From the NCBI RefSeq assembly GCF_030272615.1, contig NC_081415.1:188546270-188610269 (forward strand): a DNA stretch of 64,000 nucleotides. The letters are read 5' to 3'. Positions 10,555 through 21,617 of this stretch are shown here, one piece after another (positions within the stretch are counted from its first letter, which is position 1; every line of letters begins with the position of its first letter). Below the pieces are notes generated by a model. That model did no database searches and was not told the origin of the DNA. It saw nothing but the letters and a program-made list of their open reading frames with translations. The position numbers were made by a program, and so were the translations under genes. This stretch comes from Cryptomeria japonica. Taxonomy: Eukaryota > Streptophyta > Pinopsida > Cupressales > Cupressaceae.

Positions 10555-12812
10555 GAGACAATGTGATTTTAAGTGTTGTTTCAAAGAACAATAATGAAAA
10601 TGCCCTAGACAATAAAAATGACATATGCATGCCCCCTTGAGGAATTGGTCGAAAAAATCTAGAAAAGAGGCCAAGTGATCAATAAGAATGACAGAAGATG
10701 ATAGGTTCGAACTAACTGTCATGATTGACGGAAGAAATGTTAGTAAGCAAAAATTAGACAGAGGACAGTTAGAGATGAAGGAAAACTTGCTTTCACCAAT
10801 GCACAGAAGTAGGTGAGAACCTTTATTTAATGTAGCAAAGTGGATGCAGAGCATCATGGCATTGAAGGCCAGAGCTGAAACGCAACCCTTTTTGCAAAAG
10901 ACAGACACATCGCACACAAGGAATGAGTGAAGCATCCTAGGGTGCATACATCAAGGGTCGAGGTCTATGTAGCATTCACAAAGTGAATGTACTTATCACA
11001 GACACCCCATGATATAGTTGCCCCAGTTTGTGACAAACATTCCACAAATAGCAAACACAACAAAAAAAAGGGACCACGAACCATCCTGGTCACTCTAAAT
11101 CACTCAGTGACATCATTGAGTAACATAGGAACATGATCGAAGCCAAAGATAAATCAGTAAAAAGATAAGACACACAAATTCACACAAGTCAAACAAACAT
11201 CTTGATTTGCATTATCAAAAGTTGAAAGGGTTGATAGGACGATCATGCTATCTAGTTTCAGGACATGCGGTACCCCGTCTAAGACAAGACACAGTCTGGT
11301 TCGAGTATACCACACCCTATATAAGACCCATGATAGTGTGACAAGGATAGATAATGTTGATGTTCGATTGAGAAGACAATTGTGATCAGCTTGAATGTCT
11401 AGTTTGATTGAAAAAGGTTCATCTGTTTATGCATGATTTCATTAAAGCATAATGTTTGAAGCGAGTGTCATTGGAGGTATGCTCAGTGATCTGTCTATGC
11501 ATAAAGGGATCATTTATTGACAAAATGCAAAATGCCAAAGGAATTGTTTTTGGATTTTGATGTTTTTCACTTTGTAGGAATTTCGAGTTTTTTTCATTTT
11601 TTCAGGACTTTATTTGATTTTTAGGGATTTTTTCAGGACTTTATTTGATTTTTTTGGATTTTTTCAGGACTTTATATGATTTTTTTATGATTTTTTTAGG
11701 ACATTATTTGATTGTTAGGGATTTTTTCAAGACATTTTATGATTTTTTTGGATTTTTTCAGGACATTATTTGATTTTTTTGGATTATTTCAGAACATTTT
11801 TTTATTGTTAGGGATTTTTTTAGGACATTTTTCAATTTTTTTGGATTATTTCAGGACATTTTTCAATTTTTTATGATTTTGCCCCTAATGTCTAGCAAGG
11901 CAAGGAATATGACAGGTGGATAGGCTTTCTGAAATGTTGGTGGATGGAGGGAAGACAAAGGCCTTTTATTATGGAGACAATACGGATGCAATTTGCAAGG
12001 GCTATTACGTGATGGGACAAGAGACTGGATATGACAATGTAAAGCAGTGACATGGCACGAGGGACATGTCAAGAGGTTTTTGAAACTATGCTTAAATTGT
12101 GCATCCTTATGTCAGATCAAGATCAAGGAATGAAAAAGAGTGTATGGATAGTGATAAGATATGGATAGGATAAGCAAGACCAAGAATGGATAAGGGACAT
12201 GGACTGAAGGTCGGGATTGGCTAAGGGATAATGGCAGAAAGTTGCAATAAGCCAGGGAATATGGATGAAAGGTTGTAATAAGAAAATGGATAAATGACCA
12301 AAAGCTATGATAGACTAAAAGTTGTAAACAAGATGCATGATGCTCATGATGATCTTCAGCCTTGTCAAGATCAAAGGTGGAAAGGGAAACTGGATATGAG
12401 GGACAATAGGATATGAAGGGTAATGACAGGGGTTTAATAGGATAATGAAAGGCAATAGGATATGAAGGAGGAAACCTGCCCCCAAGTGTGGTGTGCAAGA
12501 AGTTCATAGATTATGCATGATGCCTGTTTGCCAGGTTTTCATCACGGTAATTGCCCAAGGTGCCTATTTGCCAAGTTTTCACCAGTGGACGAATTATTTT
12601 TGCTTTACTTTTTTTTCTTTTGTCTTTTTTTTTTGTATTTTGACTTTTTCAGTAGCAGATGGACACATGATAGGGGATGGAAGAAGGACTCAAGTGTCTT
12701 TTTGTTTGGATAGTAGCCTTGAAAAAAAAAATGGACTATGACCTTTAAAAGTATGCTCAAAGAAATTGGTAGGACAAGGACATGGAAAAAGAGATGAAAT
12801 TAAGGCAAGGAT
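10555..12812 (-). other. 3' non-coding region of element A
   Basis: About 2.26 kb between the ORF stop and the PPT. No coding region can be supported; the ORFs at 10528-10947 and 12112-12507 show no domain and low-complexity composition. It contains the minisatellite at 11575-11885 and is partly alignable with D's 3' region (45040-48550). Confidence 0.6.
11575..11885. repeat. ~35-bp minisatellite in the 3' region of element A
   Basis: About eight imperfect copies of a unit like GGATTTTTTCAGGACTTTAT (plus a TTTGATTTTTTT spacer). On the minus strand it reads ATCAAATAATGTCCTGAAAAAA. A related array lies at the equivalent place in element D (45970-46120). Confidence 0.8.
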
Positions 12813-15566
12813 TTATGCAAAGGATTGGACCAGAGGGATGGAAGGATGGAAAATATGCATTGGATAATGGATAGGGTATTGGAAGAATTGTGCTTGAGTG
12901 GACAGAAATGTTGGCCGGATTGACATTGGCAAACACCTTGAGGGGTGATGGACTGATGGAGGAAAAATGGATCTCAGATTGTGAGATTTGGATGGAGGAA
13001 AGGATAGTGATTCTAGGACATAAGGGCCCAAAATGGATGAAGAAGGTGGTGGAGGAATAGACTTGGAAGTTTTGGATGGAGGAATAGCAACTTTGGATGC
13101 TAATTGTGATGTTTCTTTAGGCTTTTGTGCTTCAAGGAGCCGCTTAAGGATCCACATTGTTTTGGATTTATCATGCTTTTGTTGTTCTTTGGTGTGCATT
13201 GCTTGCATAAGGGATTTAGGAACCCATATATATTTTGACTTTCCTTTATTTTTCTCAGTGGGCCTTTGTGGCCTTTTGGATATTTCTTTTTCTTTATAGA
13301 ACATATTGTTCTTTGTTTTGACATGTTGATTATATTGGACATGTTGATTCTTGAATACATGTCGATTAATAGACTTATGACTTTTATACTTGGCATCCAA
13401 ATTGTTTGGAGGGGGAAATGAATGCATGGATGGATAGGAATGAAATGGAGTTCTTTTGGATTGATGAAATTTACTCAAGGATGTGTACCTTTGTTGACCT
13501 TGCATAGAGGAGGAAGAGATATAAGGACCTAGTTTTGATTGTGATGGAGGGATACCAACATCTTGAGAGTGAGTTGTGTAGACATGACCCTTAAGATCTT
13601 CTTTAACATGAAGGAATTCTTGCCTATGGAGATCTACTCCTTTGCCTTTATGAATATCTTGACTTGTAGGATACTCATTTCTTTGGGAAGAAGATGCGAG
13701 TCCATTATGAGGTGGATATGATATGAGAGAAATAATGAGATCTTGAAGTGGATCGGATTGCACCAAAGTGGAAGAACCCATTATGCATGTCGAGGGTTCA
13801 TGAACATCTTGCACTAACATGTTAGAATCATGAGGGGGACTAGGATTGTGTAGTGGACATGGTTCAATGACAGGCTCTTCAAGAGATGGAATGGGAGAAA
13901 TAATGGGATTATTAAAAGAAATGAGATCTTGGAGTGTATATGGAGTATTAAGACAAGGAGATGGAGGAACAAAAGGATCTTGTGGAGGATTTAAAGGAAT
14001 AATTTGATCTTGACAAGGAGGAAGATCATTGGAATCCTCTTTAAAGGTGCTTTGCTATTGACTTTCAATGGGATCATCGGAAAGGATGGAAGGGATATCT
14101 AGATTGTCAATGGGATTTGAAAGGACATTTTTTTCATGAAATGGAAGGGGATCATTTGGGATTGGATGGACTGGGATATCTTGATCTTTCTCGGGGAATG
14201 GAGTGTCAATAGGACTTTAGATAGGATGGACAAGAATAGGGGAATCGTCATGAGTGTCTAGGAAGATGAGGTCTTGGTCAACAATTGGATGGGATGATAA
14301 GGTTTTAGGATCTTGATCTTGATTTTCTTTAGGACTCATTTCTTCATGCTCTAAATTATCCTCTTGACATGAGGTTGGACTTTGGATATGCATGGGGGAT
14401 TCTAACAAGGAACCAATGTTTTGGCATGAAGGAAATGCACTTTGAACATTTGTGATGGATTTTGGCAAGGAATCAATGCTTGAACATGAGGAAGAGGGAC
14501 TTCGAATGGGGTCCTCTAAAATAGGTAATGGGAATAAAGTGCATGGTTGCATTGGGTCTTGTATTTCTGAAACATGACAAGGATGTGCATCATGAATTGG
14601 ATTATCATGGCAATCAATTATGGATAGCCCTTGGATAATTACATCCTTGGGTGTATTGTTTGATGAGGACAATATAGAAGGTTCTTGTGAAACTTCTAAA
14701 GGTGTAGGAATAGATGCCACTGGAGAGTCAATTTGTTTATGGGGGGATGAGGCATTGCTAGACATAATTGTATTATATTGATCTTCCTCAAAGAAATCAC
14801 TTGGTAGTTTCCTTAAGATCATTGCAATAAAGCCACCTTTCTTTCAAGGTTTTGACATAGTTGTATTTGGAATTTGAACTTGTTTGGCAAGGAGTTGGTT
14901 TTGATCTGATGTCATGTTTTGATATTGGACTTGGTTCAATTGTTTAGACATGTTTGAAACTTGGGTTGGTGTGTGATGCAACCTTTGTTTTTGAATGTTT
15001 GGTTGTGGTTGTTGACATTGATATTCCACCATTGGTTGAACCATTTGTGGACATTGTATAGTTGGTTGGACATATTGTTGAAATTGGACCATTGGTTGTA
15101 TTGGTTTTATATGTTGAACAATTGGTTGTAATGGTTGAAATTGTGATTGATAGTAAACACCTTCTTGTTCTTGTTGTGGAGGCACATAATGTTGAAATTG
15201 ATGTTGTCTCTTTTCTTGAAATTGTTTCATCATCTCTATTTGGGAGAGGAGAGCTGGTATGTCTGATCATTCAAGAAGAGATCTTACATCAATTGGCTCA
15301 ATCTTTGGATTTTGACCTAGAAATTTTTGAAACATTTTGGACATTTGTGATCTATTCTTCTCAATGTTTTTCACTCTTTGATCCAATATCTCCTTTTCTT
15401 GAGCTAGTTTATCCTCTAGCTTTTGTATTTGGAGACTTGTTTCATCATAAAAAGTTTGATCAATGTTGCTTTGTTGTTGGGTTGGATAGAATTGTGATTG
15501 TATTGTCAGTTGATATGTCAAACTTTGTTGCATCATTGGTGCTTGGAACCTTGTTTCAATAGACAT
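12813..15566 (-). pseudogene. Long retroelement ORF of unknown function, four stops (element A)
   Basis: One frame runs from ATG 15566-15564 to the stop at 12813-12815 (918 codons). It is broken only by TGA at 15267-15269, TGA at 14844-14846, TAA at 14217-14219 and TAG at 14055-14057. The first TGA is a CGA in element B. The N-terminal third is coiled-coil and Gln/Pro-rich. The middle is acidic and rich in Ser, Pro, Asp and His (SCQEDNLEHEEMSPKENQDQ). The C-terminal third is basic and proline/serine-rich (KSHKSINRHVFKNQHV; PPSKSHNLRS). The middle and C-terminal parts are conserved in element D, which argues for a real protein. I do not recognise the family: no zinc knuckle, protease or RT motif is seen. 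A structural or nucleic-acid-binding gag-like role is inference. Confidence 0.7.
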
Positions 15567-16920
15567 GTCACTATGAAATACTTTTGGGATTTTTGATTTT
15601 AAAAGGATGATGTATGATATGTAACTAGATGAAAATGCAATCTATGGCAAGAATGCAACCTATGTTTTTGTTGTTTTTCAAGATTTTGACAAACTTTTGA
15701 ATGCAATTCTAAAAATGAGACCATTAAGAAATTGAAATGATGTCTAGACCTCAAAGGACAAAAGGACCAAGTGACAATAGGACAAATTGACAATGTCTCA
15801 CCTATATGCTTGGATACTAAGCTAGGTTTGACCAAATGACATTGATGACAAAAAGACAAAAGTTTGATAAGGTCTAGACTTCCTAACAATGACTTAGGGT
15901 TTATCATAGATTTGGATTACTCAAGTATGACAAAACCTAGTTTTGACACTATATGCAAAGGGACAATTACTATGCAAATGACCCTAATATGATATGATAG
16001 TTTCCTAAGCTTAATGAAGAGACCTAGGGTATGCAAATGCAAATGTATGACAATGTCAACCTAAGGCAAAACCTAAGGTTGAATTATGAAATGGTATTGT
16101 TCTAATGCAAGAGGACACATGCAAATGGATGACCCTTATTGATATGCAAAGGAGTATGACCTAGGTGAAACCTAACCTTGGTAGTTGACAATGAATTTGC
16201 AAAATGCAAACCTAGGATGAACCTAATGTTGGACATGCAATATGACACCTAAGTGAAGACCTAATAAGGACATGCAAATGGACACCTAAATGAAATGGAC
16301 CAAGTGGAATGCAAGAATGATGCTCTAAGCCCTAAGTATGGACAATGGAGGACCTAAATCTAAGTGACATGAATGTTGAGACAAGATTTTGAAAAATGTT
16401 TGACAACCATGTTTGAAGGTGTTTTGATCTTTGTTGAATGAAATACTCTTGGGTTTAACCTTGTTTTTGAAATGAGACACAACTCAACTTTTGACAGGTA
16501 AAGAAGACAAGATATTTTAACTTAGACTCAAGACAATCATGCTCATTCACACATTTATTATGGATGGCAAGGGTAGTAGGTACTTGAGAGGTAGACTCAT
16601 TATGAGATCCAAGGAGAATACATAGATGCTTGACCCCACGGGCTCCCCTCCATGACACTCACTTCTCAGGGAAGCCAAGCATCAGTCCCCATGGAAACCT
16701 CCCCATGGCAAACTTAGTATCTCTTTCAAGTATCCAAACTTGTCCTTCTCAAGCAACTAGAAGGATTTTTGGCCTCTAAAAACAAGGTGTTTAGTAAGGA
16801 TTTCTGTTAAGCATTAATCCTTGGTGTCATGCAAGCATGATTGAGACATTAAGCCAACCAAGATACCAAACAAATGTAGTCTCGCAAGCACGATTTAAAC
16901 CATGAGGCCCTACTTAGATG
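15567..16920 (-). other. Leader of element A, proximal part
   Basis: Non-coding; collinear with B's leader (849-2210). The leader is cut at 16920 by element C and resumes at 29771. The AGATG target duplication occupies 16916-16920. Confidence 0.7.
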
Positions 16921-17348
16921 TGTGTAGGGGAAAAAGCGAGACTAGGTTAATCATGCCCTAATCCTACCTTTTGACACACATTACGGAATACGAAAGAGCC
17001 TAGAGATATCGCATGGTTGGCTACTTCTTTTGGTGAAAGAGAGAGCCACGGGATATCTATTAGGATTTCTATTCCCTTGTTGAAATTGAAAGCTAAAATG
17101 ATACGAGTTGAAACCCTAACCTCAAAATGTAAGTATGAACTAGTAACAAGTTTGCAGAATTGAGATTAAGCAATGAATAGCTGTAAATGTAAGGATAAAA
17201 TAAGAATGCAGATATGTACCCGGAGTCGAAATCGGACTGAAAATGTTTGGGACGGGGGCGTGGGTGCCACTGTCCTGAAAACTGCACCGGAAACCACTAT
17301 TTTGCACCCTGAAACACTGTCTGGAAACTGTCGGAAAGCTGTCTGTCC

Positions 17349-17411
17349 GGAGGACCAGGGCGCCCAGCGCCTCTGTCCCAGGGACCAGGATGCCCAACGC
17401 CCCTGTCCCAG
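17349..17411. repeat. GC-rich 32-bp LTR repeat, two copies
   Basis: Unit like GGACCAGGGCGCCCAGCGCC followed by TCTGTCCCAG. There are two copies here and three in the 5' LTR (28546-28634), which explains the 32-bp length difference of the LTRs. Confidence 0.8.
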
Positions 17412-18153
17412 TCTTCTGAGCTGCAATTGCACACAGAGTTCTGTCTCAGTCTCCTCTTTCCGGATCTGTGTCCTGCGGCGTCGTCCGAATCCCGAAACCT
17501 GCAATAATATCTGAAAAGGGGGAAGGGCGGCTATATAGGGTTTTGCCTTAGTCAAACCCCCGCTTTGGTGATTTCCACCTCCACGAATAGCCAAGTTGTT
17601 TTGTAAAATGTATTGTGTGTGCAGATCTAGTGTGTGTGCAAGGTCCAAAATGCAAGAAAGCAAACTAGAGCAACCTAGAAAGTAAACCCTAACTGCTTGT
17701 AAATGATAATGCAAATGCTCTAAATCAAGATGCAATGTGATCTAAAGCATGAATAAATGATATATCAAAGCTTATGTAAGGACATGAAAACAATATGAAA
17801 TCATACCCAACCCTCAAGGGAGGAGTACAAGCCAATCTTCAGTCGGTAATCTCTTATTGTTCTTCAATGTCTTCCAAGCCCTAATTGGATGAATGAATGA
17901 ATTTGATAGATGCTTGATAGAATGATGTTGAGTGTTGTTGAAGTCTTCAAAGATCTGCTCTTTCGCTGCATATGAAGTTCCTGGAAACAAAAATCCGATC
18001 CCTCCAAATGAGGAAAGAGAGCTTTTATGTATGAAACCCTAGGTCGTAAATTCATATTTTGGCCGACCTAGAGATTGAATATCCCACCAATTTCTTGGGG
18101 TTAAGCTTTATTTTATGATTGGATTACGCTCCTAAAATTTCGGGAAAAATGTC

Positions 18154-18185
18154 CGGGACCATGTTGCACGGGCGCCATGGTCCCG
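18154..18185. repeat. Perfect 10-bp hairpin in 3' LTR of C
   Basis: CGGGACCATG (18154-18163) and CATGGTCCCG (18176-18185) form a perfect stem around a 12-nt loop. The same stem is present in the 5' LTR (29376-29407). Confidence 0.85.
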
Positions 18186-18548
18186 ACAACTTTTCACCAA
18201 ATTTTCAGGGCCGTCGGATATGATGATTTTAGAGAGAATCCCGAAGTTACAGGTGATTTCGAGATGTTTAGACCCCGAAACCAAGCCCCCAAGTTCGAAA
18301 TAGGACTTAATTAGGGTTTTTGATTAAGTGGTGTATTGGAAGAATAAAATGCGAAGGGCGCGCTTTAGTGAAAGGGCCCAACTTTGTGATGTAGAAAATG
18401 ATGAAATAGGGCCTTAGACCTAATTAATTTGATTAATTAAGTGCTTAAGGAGAAATGCAATTCAGAATGCAAAATGCACTAAGGCGGGTGCTAAACTAGG
18501 TGCGAAATTGTATCACCCTAGCGAGTGCGTACAATTTACGACGCTACA

Positions 18549-18563
18549 TTTAGCCCCCACTTT
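18549..18563 (-). promoter_or_regulatory. Polypurine tract of element C
   Basis: The minus strand reads AAAGTGGGGGCTAAA immediately before the 3' LTR. Confidence 0.85.
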
Positions 18564-19131
18564 AGCGGTCATATGAGTACTACGTGCATATGCAAGCTAA
18601 AGTACAGAAAAGTAAACATTATTTGAAAAAGGATATATCCATAAGTCGTCAGATGAAGCCCCCAGCGGTATCTGCAGTACACAGTTAGGAACCGCACCCT
18701 ACAAAACAAACGTTAGATCACAAAAATCACCTAATGCTTACTAGGGAAAGTGATGAAATCTGTGAGTAGCTATATGCCCCCGCCTGTTTTGACTTGCTTA
18801 TTTAGGGAGGTGAAACAGGGTAGCATGTTTACTTGCGACAAATTGTGTAATAGAGTATTGATGAGGGGTGTTCACTAAATAGGCTTCATCAGAGCACTTT
18901 TTGGAACATCCTGAGAGTAGGAGAAGGAAAATACGATTGCAACGCAACAAACGGTTCGAAAATCGCATCTCCCAAACTCAAGTTATGATAAAATGAAGGA
19001 TAGGATAAAAATTAGGGTTTTAAGAAGTAAGAATAAACAAATGAGAGTATATACTTCGAAAGTGACACTTGTATTCGTCACTTTGTCGATTTCAGGATAC
19101 TATTCAGTGTAGCGGAGCCCACCTAGTCATC
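18564..19131 (+). promoter_or_regulatory. Region upstream of the antisense PMD gene
   Basis: About 570 bp without a coding region. TATATAC at 19048-19054, about 80 bp before the proposed ATG (19132), could be the core promoter of the plus-strand gene. This is position-based inference only. Confidence 0.35.
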
Positions 19132-19212
19132 ATGCCTTCATGACGACCGGAGCGTCCCACGAGGATCGATATCCTGCGCCAGGCCGTGATCGACGACGAG
19201 CCACTGGACGAG

Positions 19213-19567
19213 GTGAGTTGACTGAACGTTTGACGTTTTGATTTCTCGCATGTTTGACTTTTTTGTGATCGAATGCGGACCCTGAATGCCGACCGGGGCC
19301 CACCTAGGGTGCCCTGGTCCCTGAGGGGCGCCCTGGTCCCCCCAGGGCGCCATGGTCCCTGACAGGGGCGCCATGGTCCCTGACAGGGCGCCATGGTCCC
19401 CTCAGGGCGCCATGGTCCCTGACAGGGCACCATGGTCCCTGACAGGGTGCCATGGTCCCCAATTAGGGCCTAGCGAGGGGTTATAAGGCAAGCATTCAAT
19501 GTTCAACAGTTTGCATTTGCGATTTCGATGATTGAGTACTGATTTTGGTCATGTTTTCATTTTACAG
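19213..19567 (+). other. Intron 1 of the PMD gene
   Basis: Donor GAG|GTGAGT at 19213, acceptor TTTTACAG|G at 19567, with a T-rich stretch before it. Removing it joins exon 1 and exon 2 in phase 0. It holds the GC-rich minisatellite at 19306-19460. Splicing is predicted, not shown. Confidence 0.7.
19306..19460. repeat. ~20-bp minisatellite in PMD intron 1
   Basis: About eight copies of a unit like GGCGCCATGGTCCCTGACAG. The core GGGCGCCATGGTCCC also occurs in both LTRs of element C as part of the hairpin (18170-18184 and 29392-29406). Confidence 0.85.
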
Positions 19568-20770
19568 GGTCTCCCGTACATGAGAGAGCACACAGCGGGA
19601 CACATCCTTCGCACTTTGTGAGACCAGATTCCACGGCTGACTCAGTCAGAGAGAGACACCCTATCGATAGTAGGATTGTGGTACATGATTCTTATGCCGG
19701 CCATTCGATTTCATCCTACGATGCTGATGGCACTGATGGAGAGATGGGATCCGGACACCTGTACCTTTCACCTTCCAGTAGGAGAGCTGACGGTCACACT
19801 CGAGGATGTGTACTGTATACTGCGTCTTCCTATCAGAGGAGCGACAGTCACATATGCGACTGATCGGGTAGCAGAGGATCATCAGAGGGAGCAGATGTAC
19901 TGCATAGGGAGAGTCATGCCGAGCGAGACGAGAGGTCGTATCATGGTCAGCTGGCTCTTACATCCTACAGGAGAGATACCACTTCTGAGATGCCTCATGA
20001 TAGCCATCATAGCACTAGCCGTCTGCCCTAATGGGTGAGGGACACACATGCATGGGGGCCTCACATGGTGTATCAGAGGGATGGAGAGACATAGGAGAGT
20101 TTATGCATGGGGTCAGAGTATGCTTGCACATCTCTATCACGACCTTGAGGAGTATGTATTCGGACAGGGTTGTAGTTTGATGACATGCACACTTCTGCAG
20201 GTGTGGATCTTAGAGCACTTCACATGCACCAGGCCCGTCGGCTATCCACTGAGTATAGCGAGCGAGCGACCTAGGGTGTTCGCTTATCCACTGACCAGCG
20301 AGTGGAGGTTTGGGGATTTGTTGTATTGGAGAGTGACTATTGATAGACTGACAGCCGAGGTGACAGTGTGGAGACCTTACCTACGGATGCACAGATGGGA
20401 TGGTATGGAGAGACAGTTAGCATGTCTATAGAGGAACCGCCTACTGCGAGGATGATATGCACACATCATAGTCCCTTTCTACTTTGACCGAGTACGGAGG
20501 CAGTTCGGACTAGAGCAGTGTGTTCTAGCCGATGTGCCCATCTATACTCGACACTCACGGGTCCTTCCCAGACCTAGAGCAGTAGCAAGACTGACGGTGG
20601 ATGATATCGAGACAACAGACTTAGAGGGATCAGATCAGGATGTAGTCACTGACTATTCTGCAGAGCCTGGAGCACAGCGTAGATATGTTTCATGGTTCAT
20701 GAGATCATATCCAGGTCCTATCTTTCCACTAGATCATCCGACAGGCTATCCAGGCCCATGGAGACATTGA

Positions 20771-20995
20771 GACCGAGATGAGGATGAGGGATCCAGGTCA
20801 GAGGAGCCAGATGAGGGAGAGGGTCATGAGGAGGTGGGAGATCCTGATCCACCTACAGGCAATCAGCCCAGTGACGAGGAGGAGGAGGATGCAGATAGAG
20901 AGGAGGACGAGGAAGATGCAGGTGATGATGCGGATGAGGATGAGGATGACGAGGAGGATGAGGAGGAGGATGATAGAGATGATGAGGAGGAGTCG
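20771..20995 (+). other. Acidic low-complexity region of the PMD protein
   Basis: GAGGAT-type coding repeats give long runs of Glu and Asp (for example DEEEEDADREEDEEDAGDD). Part of exon 2; it separates the PMD from the C-terminal part. Confidence 0.8.
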
Positions 20996-21209
20996 GATGC
21001 AGCTCCCCACCATTCAGGAGACGATACCATAGCTCTGGACCCACCTTTTATTCCCCAACAGGGGGAACAGGAGGCGATACGGAGACCTGTCACCAGTACC
21101 GTCCAGCCTACACCCATCGTGGATAGAGTATTCGAGCGAGGGGAGCCTAGCGGTTCCCAGTCACAGATGCTACCATATCATGATCCCTACTGGCGCGAGG
21201 GAGATCCAG

Positions 21210-21288
21210 GTATAGTAGGTTTATATTGATTGATTAATGCTTTGATGATATAGAATGGTACTAACAAAGATCTATTCTACTGCCACAG
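21210..21288 (+). other. Intron 2 of the PMD gene
   Basis: 79 bp with donor CAG|GTATAG, branch-site match TACTAAC (21259-21265) and acceptor TGCCACAG 22 nt further on. Removing it joins the acidic exon to a frame that stays interpretable to 21815. Without splicing the frame ends at 21227-21229. Confidence 0.75.
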
Positions 21289-21449
21289 CTAATGTGCAAG
21301 AATGGCGTTCCTTGATTCAGCAAGCAATGATAGACATCTCCATGATAGCATAGATTCCTAGTTCCTCATAGATTACCTACAGGCCTCAGGGGAACGCGGG
21401 TTGGCATGAGGATTTATTTTTCCCATTCTGATTACAGGTAGATATATGG

Positions 21450-21617
21450 AGGGAGAGAGAGATAATCCTATCAGAGGACCTCCGTCAGGCGCGGCAGAGA
21501 GAGGGAGTCCTATCGGAGGATCTCCATCAGGCGCGGCAGAGAGAGAGAGTCCTATCGGAGGATCTCCATCAGGCGGGGCAGAGAGAGAGAGTTCTATCAG
21601 AGGACCTCCAGCAGGTA
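21450..21617 (+). repeat. Four 42-bp units encoding 14-residue coiled-coil repeats
   Basis: Units begin at 21450, 21492, 21534 and 21576. Each encodes a variant of QRERVLSEDLHQAR, two heptads with Leu/Val/Ala at the core positions. The units are in frame with exon 3. A parallel oligomerisation helix is a likely role, by inference. Confidence 0.85.

Larger units (their letters stand above)
16921..18548 (-). repeat. 3' LTR of element C
   Basis: 1,628 bp, TGTGTAGGGG to CGACGCTACA on the plus strand. It differs from the 5' LTR by scattered substitutions and lacks one 32-bp unit of the GC-rich repeat near 17349-17411. It contains a minus-strand TATA box (17531-17538) and a hairpin (18154-18185). 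Confidence 0.95.

Noticed and set aside
12112-12741. ORFs on both strands at 12112-12507 and 12493-12741
   Set aside because: Low-complexity Ser/Tyr/His- and Phe-rich frames in A's 3' non-coding region, not conserved in D.
15062-15562. Plus-strand ORF of 166 codons opposite A's Q-rich ORF (similar ones at 41-772)
   Set aside because: Mirror of a CAA-rich coding strand, giving Val/Leu-rich low complexity; the other strand has conserved coding features.
17166-17735. Minus-strand ORF of 189 codons in the 3' LTR of C (and 224 codons at 28283-28957 in the 5' LTR)
   Set aside because: It lies across the TATA box and repeat units of the LTR, changes frame between the two LTRs through the 32-bp unit, and has no domain; most likely chance.
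20798-21117. Minus-strand ORFs opposite the acidic tract
   Set aside because: Shadows of the GAG/GAT-rich low-complexity coding strand.
21400-21437. A possible third PMD intron ending ATTACAG
   Set aside because: It would be under 40 nt, and the frame is already continuous across it apart from one C-to-T type stop at 21429.
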